18,936 nt of DNA from an uncultured Erysipelotrichaceae bacterium. GTDB taxonomy: Bacteria; Bacillota_I; Bacilli_A; Erysipelotrichales; Erysipelotrichaceae. Every line of letters begins with the position of its first letter. The first letter of the stretch is position 1. Location: the NCBI GenBank assembly GCA_902796465.1, contig CADBPK010000325.1:1-18936 (forward strand). The letters are read 5' to 3'. Made by a program: the position numbers and the translations under genes. Positions 15,265 to 18,936 of this stretch are shown here, in pieces. The notes beneath the pieces are model-generated. The model worked only from the letters and a program-made list of their open reading frames with translations. It searched no databases and was not told where the DNA came from.

Positions 15265-15789
15265 TCAGATTCTGTAGATGTAGTTTCCTTTTCTCGGAGC
15301 AGGTTCTTTGGTGGGTTCTGCAGGGTAGCCGAGGATCAGATGTCCGATTCCTTCATAATCACCTTCGATGCCGAGGTCTTTCAGGATAGCTTTGCCTTCT
15401 TCGCTTTCGAATTCTTCCTTTGCCCTGTGGATCCAGCAGCTTCCGATACCGAGATCAGCTGCGGCATTCATCATGTTTCCCATAACGAGACTGCCATCAT
15501 AGAGGTATGTACGTACATTTTTATCTGCCAGTACGATCAGCAGTTCAGGAGCTCCGTAGAATGGATCCATCTCCATCTGCCCACCCATTACTGCAGCGTT
15601 CATTGCGGAGAGTTTATCCCGCATTGCTTTGTCCGTAACCGCAATAATGATCGGGGACTGCTTTCCCATACCTGTTGCGGCATATGTGCCTGCTTCAATA
15701 ATTGCATTGAGTTTTTTTTCTTCGATCAGATCCGGTTTATACGATCTGCAGCTGCGTCTTGTTTTCAGTGTTTTCAATGTTTCAGCCAT
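15265..15789 (-). CDS. Nitroreductase-family flavoprotein (minus strand)
   Basis: Second FMN-dependent nitroreductase-like enzyme, 174 residues. It has TLKTRRSCRSYKPDLIEEKKL (FMN-contact Arg and Ser), EAGTYAATGMGKQSPIIIAV (the segment before the first strand), and DLGIGSCWIHRAKEEF, the conserved GIGSCWI helix. The C-terminus PAPRKGNYIYRI is family-like. The start is supported by GGAGG 6 nt before the ATG at 15789. It is the only minus-strand gene in the window and converges on the first nitroreductase at a shared terminator. The common ancestor was probably old, since only the general family pattern is shared. Substrate unknown. Confidence 0.85.
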   Translation of the reverse strand: MAETLKTLKTRRSCRSYKPDLIEEKKLNAIIEAGTYAATGMGKQSPIIIAVTDKAMRDKLSAMNAAVMGGQMEMDPFYGAPELLIVLADKNVRTYLYDGSLVMGNMMNAAADLGIGSCWIHRAKEEFESEEGKAILKDLGIEGDYEGIGHLILGYPAEPTKEPAPRKGNYIYRI

Positions 15790-15802
15790 ATTCTGCCTCC
15801 GT

Positions 15803-15830
15803 TTTATACACTATAAAATTCCATTTCCAA
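15803..15830 (-). promoter_or_regulatory. Promoter of the minus-strand nitroreductase
   Basis: Read on the minus strand: TTGGAA, a 16-nt spacer and TATAAA (five of six). An overlapping alternative is TTGCGT, 17 nt, TATAGT. Both are close to the start and compatible with the ribosome site. Confidence 0.5.
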
Positions 15831-16024
15831 TGACGCAAGCGGGATGATCGGGACAATTTAAAAAGGCAGACACATGGTATCCATGAAATTATTAATAATC
15901 ATTATTTGATGAACATTTTTTCGTTTTTTTCATCAAAAACCAGTCAAGTAAACAAACACAAAATTGTATGCATGGAAAACAAAGAAAGTGCTTTATTTGT
16001 ACTGTTAAAATGTGCTTCGGTTCA
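15831..16024. promoter_or_regulatory. Divergent intergenic region with three palindromes
   Basis: No gene is seen. Three perfect inverted repeats follow closely: CATGG-TAT-CCATG (15873-15885), ATTATTAATAAT (15888-15899) and TTTGATGAA/TTCATCAAA with a 15-nt T-rich centre (15905-15937). They lie between the minus-strand nitroreductase promoter and the sortase promoter and are candidate operators for either. A TGTTAAAAT extended -10-like sequence at 16003-16011 has no -35. Confidence 0.5.
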
Positions 16025-16053
16025 TTGAAAAACGGGTAGTTTGATGCTATTGT
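16025..16053 (+). promoter_or_regulatory. Promoter of the sortase/BsaA-like operon
   Basis: TTGAAA (16025-16030, five of six), an exact 17-nt spacer, and TATTGT preceded by TGC, an extended -10 (16045-16053). This is one of the better promoters in the window. It gives a leader of about 105 nt to ATG 16168 or about 35 nt to ATG 16093. Confidence 0.65.
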
Positions 16054-16167
16054 TTATAAGGATAACTGTCTTTTTCTGCGCGCATATCATGAATGCAGAA
16101 AAACAGCAAAATTCCACAGCAAAGAACGATACATGCATTTGTAGCATATTACCGGGACTGGATATTC

Positions 16168-17040
16168 ATGAGTGAAGACAAAACACAAAGCAAAAAGAAA
16201 AATGACCGTCTGATCAATGCAGTCCTTGCTGGGATTCTGGTACTGGGTCTGGGACTTCTGGTATATCCGACATTTGCCAACTGGTGGAACAGTTTTCACC
16301 AGTCAAGGGCAGTTGCCTCGTATATGAAAGCTGTTGCGAACCTGGATCCGGAAGAATACGACAAAGTAATCTCGGAAGCGGAAGCGTACAACGGACGTCT
16401 GGCTATGACAGGCATCCTTTGGCACATGGATGCTGCACAACTGGAAGAGTACAACCGGATCCTGGATATTACAGGGACCGGAATCATGGGTTATATCGAT
16501 ATCCCGAAAGCCTCTGTTACACTGCCGATTTATCATGGTTCTGATGAGGCAGTCCTGCAGGTCGCTGTCGGTCATCTGGAAGGCACCAGTCTTCCTGTCG
16601 GAGGCGCAAGCAGTCATTGCGTCGTGACCGGTCACAGGGGTCTGCCAAGCGCCAGACTGTTTACGGATATAGATAAACTCGTTAAAGGAGATACGTTTAC
16701 GATCTCGGTCATGAACCGGACATTGACCTATGAAGTCGATGACATCCATATCGTTGAGCCAACGGATCTCAGCAACATCTCAATTACACAAAATCAGGAT
16801 TATTGTACTCTAGTAACATGTACCCCATACGGCATCAACAGCCACCGCCTGCTGGTTCGGGGAAAGCGTACAGAAAACGCTGCCGGCACGGCAAATGTAA
16901 CAGCTGATGCCATGCAGCTGAAGCCGGTATATGTCGCACCGCTGGTAGCGACACCGATGCTGTTTGTATTACTGCTTGGGATACTGATCAAAACAAGAAA
17001 ACCAAAACCGAAAAAGGAGGGGGACAGCCATGGTGAATAA
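16168..17040 (+). CDS. Class C (pilin-polymerising) sortase
   Basis: Membrane transpeptidase that joins pilin-like subunits; 290 residues. It has two membrane segments, N-terminal (about 14-34) and C-terminal (about 255-276), the double-anchor layout of class C enzymes. The catalytic triad is His156 (VVTGHRGLP), Cys218 (TLVTCTPYG) and Arg227 (SHRLLVRG). MGYIDIPKASVTLPIYHG and GTSLPVGGASSH are typical of the class. The lid motif DP[FWY] is missing where expected; WHMD (85-88) is found. ATG 16168 (MSEDKTQSKKK) gives the usual short basic tail, but its ribosome site is weak. ATG 16093 would add 25 residues and has none either. The 3' end overlaps the next gene by 11 nt, so it leads an operon of at least four genes. 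It may also polymerise the LPETG pilin 3.4 kb upstream. Confidence 0.92.
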   Translation: MSEDKTQSKKKNDRLINAVLAGILVLGLGLLVYPTFANWWNSFHQSRAVASYMKAVANLDPEEYDKVISEAEAYNGRLAMTGILWHMDAAQLEEYNRILDITGTGIMGYIDIPKASVTLPIYHGSDEAVLQVAVGHLEGTSLPVGGASSHCVVTGHRGLPSARLFTDIDKLVKGDTFTISVMNRTLTYEVDDIHIVEPTDLSNISITQNQDYCTLVTCTPYGINSHRLLVRGKRTENAAGTANVTADAMQLKPVYVAPLVATPMLFVLLLGILIKTRKPKPKKEGDSHGE

Positions 17041-18142
17041 GTGGAAGAAGCATATCCGCGTGCTGGCAGCTTTTATGTTGGGCATAGCGGCTGTGCATTG
17101 CATTCCAGGGGAAAGTATCAATGCCGTGGACATATCTGACGACGCAACTTACATACTGGACATTGAACTGGCCGGTGAGAATACCGGATATCTGGAGGAT
17201 CTGGAAAAAGCCAATACGACGGTTGATTTTTACCGCGTCGCTACGCTGATCCCGGATCCGAAATATGATACCTATTCATTCAACAGCCTGATCGATTTTT
17301 CCATTGACGGGAAGAAAGTCGATCTCAGTAAGTATGATGTACTTTCCAAACTGGATGCGGAAAAATGGGACCAGCTCAGCGAACAAGCTGCGGAAAAGGT
17401 ACTGCCTGACGGAACCGGATTTGATAAAAAAGTCAGCACAACATCTGACAGTATTTCTTTGAACCCGGGTCTTTGGCTGGTCGTACCGCATGATACGACA
17501 CAGATCCAGGCAGAAGACAAGGATCTGCCGGAGGGAATCATTTCCCTTGTCCATACACCGCGCTATACCTATGTTTACAGACCGCAGCTGATCGCTGTTC
17601 CGACGACGGACAACGGCTCGACAGACGGTACCTGGCAGAGCAGGAGTACAGCGACTCTGAAACCGGAGAGGCTGAAAAGATATGCAAAGATTCTCGTCAC
17701 GAAAGATCTGCTGAAGTATGAAACCACGACAGAGGCAACATTTGTCTTTGAAGTAAAGGCATCCTATAACCAGGATATGAGTGATCCGGTCTACAACAAC
17801 GTAGTGGCACTGACATTCTCCGCAGCCGAATCGCAGTCGCATCTGTTCGATGATATACCGGCAGATACATTTGTACAGGTTACGGAGACCTATGACGGAA
17901 GTTCCTATACCAAAGAATATTCCGCTGATGATATCCGGCATATTGAGGCATATAAAATTGGAGATGAGGGAGATGAGATAGAAGAATTCAAATTCGGAAA
18001 CTCCTATGACAAGCCTCCGAGAAGCGGTTCCGGCATCAATAACCACTTTGACCAGAGAAAAGATGATCCGGCAAAGTGGAGCTGGGACAAGGAATACAAG
18101 ACAGGGGATTATGAAGAAACGACAGGAGGTACAGAACAATGA
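17030..18142 (+). CDS. Secreted pilin-like protein without a sorting signal
   Basis: A 370-residue exported protein of unknown function. There is an N-terminal signal segment (about 7-32), then a beta-rich domain (about 37-190) containing SISLNPGLWLVVPHD, like the PGLYLV strand of pilin D1 domains. A second beta domain (about 216-325) has ILVTKDL near its start and IPADTFVQVTETYDG near its end, a Cna_B-like K...E layout that could make an isopeptide bond. The tail is polar and ends TGGTEQ. There is no LPxTG, hydrophobic helix or basic tail, so it cannot be sorted in the ordinary way. ATG 17030 has GGAGG 9 nt upstream and lies inside the sortase gene; its stop overlaps the next start (ATGA). 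A fibre accessory or a protein held by the next gene product is plausible. Confidence 0.8.
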   Translation: MVNKWKKHIRVLAAFMLGIAAVHCIPGESINAVDISDDATYILDIELAGENTGYLEDLEKANTTVDFYRVATLIPDPKYDTYSFNSLIDFSIDGKKVDLSKYDVLSKLDAEKWDQLSEQAAEKVLPDGTGFDKKVSTTSDSISLNPGLWLVVPHDTTQIQAEDKDLPEGIISLVHTPRYTYVYRPQLIAVPTTDNGSTDGTWQSRSTATLKPERLKRYAKILVTKDLLKYETTTEATFVFEVKASYNQDMSDPVYNNVVALTFSAAESQSHLFDDIPADTFVQVTETYDGSSYTKEYSADDIRHIEAYKIGDEGDEIEEFKFGNSYDKPPRSGSGINNHFDQRKDDPAKWSWDKEYKTGDYEETTGGTEQ

Positions 18143-18612
18143 AGAAATATAAAATTGTTCTTGCGGTACTTGCGGTCATAATGATCCTGTCCCTTTCCGT
18201 GCAGGGTGCCATGGCGTACTTTACGACCTATGTCAGGGTCAAAGGAACCATTCCCCTGAACCTGCATGAAAAAACAACGATCACGGAAGAAGTCGTTGAA
18301 GGCGAGAAGATCGTAACGATCTCCAATACGGGAACTGTTCCTGTATATGTACGCGCAAAGGCGATTGCGCCTTCAACAGTTACGCTGAAATATAACACTG
18401 ACAGCAATCCTGACTGGACAGACGGCAATGACGGTTACTGGTATTACGGACCGATGCTGATGGGCGGCAGTGAGGAAAACCCGACACAGGCTTCTCCTCT
18501 GCATATCAAGATCGAATTGCCTGAAAACAGCGAACAGACGGAGATCAATGTAGTTGTACTTTATGAGGCAACACATTCCATCGATAATAACGGCAATGCC
18601 GTTTGGGAATGA
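18139..18612 (+). CDS. BsaA/TasA-like protein with SipW-type signal peptide
   Basis: Probable extracellular fibre-forming matrix protein, 157 residues. The signal segment (about 5-26) ends GAMAYFTTY, the AYFT pattern of SipW-processed proteins. The mature part is a beta sandwich with IVTISNTGTVPVYVRAKAIA (58-77) and GYWYYGPML (99-107), a pattern typical of BsaA-family SipW-dependent matrix proteins and more distantly of TasA and CalY. There is no anchor motif. AGGAGG is 9 nt before the ATG, which overlaps the previous stop (ATGA). The signal peptidase at 4424 is a Ser/Lys enzyme, not SipW, so a SipW gene is expected outside the window. The family call rests on remembered motifs. Confidence 0.8.
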   Translation: MKKYKIVLAVLAVIMILSLSVQGAMAYFTTYVRVKGTIPLNLHEKTTITEEVVEGEKIVTISNTGTVPVYVRAKAIAPSTVTLKYNTDSNPDWTDGNDGYWYYGPMLMGGSEENPTQASPLHIKIELPENSEQTEINVVVLYEATHSIDNNGNAVWE

Positions 18613-18623
18613 GGTGAGAGACG

Positions 18624-18936
18624 ATGCTGAATAAGAAAAGAAAAATGCGCGTCTCCCCCGGAACACTGATTCTGGGTATCCTGGCTGCAGTCCTTCTGAC
18701 AGTCGGGACGATCGGCGGCGCAAGAGCGGCTCTCACGATCTTTTCCAATGATTATGATTCCCATATCGAAATGTATGAGATCGGTATTACATTACGGGAA
18801 AGCAACGAAAAAGACGGAGCGAATTCCGTTGCCCGCACCAGCCGTAATTATGCGGTAGGACACGAAACAGAAGCACAGAACTGGCATGAAACCCATGGGG
18901 AGATCCTGCAGGACCTCCTGGCAAAGCACGGTGACA
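18624..18936 (+). CDS. SipW-type secreted protein, cut by the window end
   Basis: Open from ATG 18624 to the last base without a stop; 104 complete codons are visible. AGGTGAG lies 6 nt upstream. A basic head (MLNKKRKMRV) and a hydrophobic segment (about 14-33) lead into GGARAALTIFSNDYDSHIEM, the ARAALT...Y...IEM pattern I associate with SipW-type exported proteins of clostridia, followed by YEIGITLRES. The rest is outside the window. It continues the operon 11 nt after the BsaA-like gene and may be a partner subunit. ATG 18645 is an alternative but poorer start. Confidence 0.8.
   Translation, partial: MLNKKRKMRVSPGTLILGILAAVLLTVGTIGGARAALTIFSNDYDSHIEMYEIGITLRESNEKDGANSVARTSRNYAVGHETEAQNWHETHGEILQDLLAKHGD

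Noticed and set aside
15905..15937. TTTGATGAA/TTCATCAAA as a terminator
   Set aside because: The loop is 15 nt, no T-run follows on either strand, and no gene ends here; operator is more likely.
16084..16167. Sortase start at ATG 16093
   Set aside because: The extra 25 residues have no ribosome site and are unlike sortase N-termini; kept only as an alternative.
17276..18139. 287-codon antisense frame opposite the pilin-like gene
   Set aside because: The plus strand has overlapping operon starts with good ribosome sites; the antisense product is Cys/Phe-rich shadow sequence.

Overview
The window looks like chromosome from a low-to-moderate GC, Gram-positive, anaerobic-type Bacillota (Clostridia, perhaps Lachnospiraceae or a relative such as Erysipelotrichia; this is inferred from protein style only). 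The signs are strong AGGAGG ribosome sites, extended -10 promoters, LPxTG surface proteins, a class C sortase, and secreted proteins with SipW/TasA-type signal peptides. No rRNA, tRNA, CRISPR array or recognisable transposase was seen.

Layout. (1) 1-264: an upstream region with imperfect 34-bp repeats and inverted repeats. (2) 265-1161: a membrane-anchored metallophosphoesterase closed by a clear intrinsic terminator. (3) 1221-3698: a class A penicillin-binding protein. (4) 3848-10576: a promoter with a palindrome next to its -10, followed by a tight operon of a 168-residue coiled-coil protein, a type I signal peptidase (4-nt overlap) and a 1835-residue cell-wall adhesin. The adhesin has a fibro-slime-type domain, SpaA/Cna_B domains and an LPHTG anchor. 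(5) 10577-10962: a structured 386-bp gap with a 30-codon reading frame coupled to the adhesin and a 12-bp hairpin. (6) 10963-12780: an LPETG backbone pilin ending at a strong terminator. (7) 12941-15789: three genes with no obvious pilus role, namely a double zinc-ribbon membrane protein and two nitroreductase-family proteins, the last on the minus strand behind a bidirectional terminator. (8) 16168 to the end: a class C sortase, a secreted Cna-like protein without an LPxTG anchor, a BsaA/TasA-like SipW-type protein, and a further SipW-type protein cut by the window edge.

Working together (inference): the signal peptidase would process the adhesin and pilin, and a class C sortase would polymerise pilin with adhesin as the tip or an accessory subunit. 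The only sortase visible heads a separate TasA/BsaA-like operon, so either it serves both loci or the pilus uses a sortase outside the window. The PBP and phosphoesterase are cell-envelope housekeeping genes.

The most interesting material is the adjacency of an LPxTG pilus and a sortase-led TasA/BsaA-like fibre operon, the architecture of the giant adhesin (duplicated acidic modules, inserted Cna_B domains), the coupled mini-ORF plus hairpin between adhesin and pilin, and paired palindromes upstream of the two nitroreductases.
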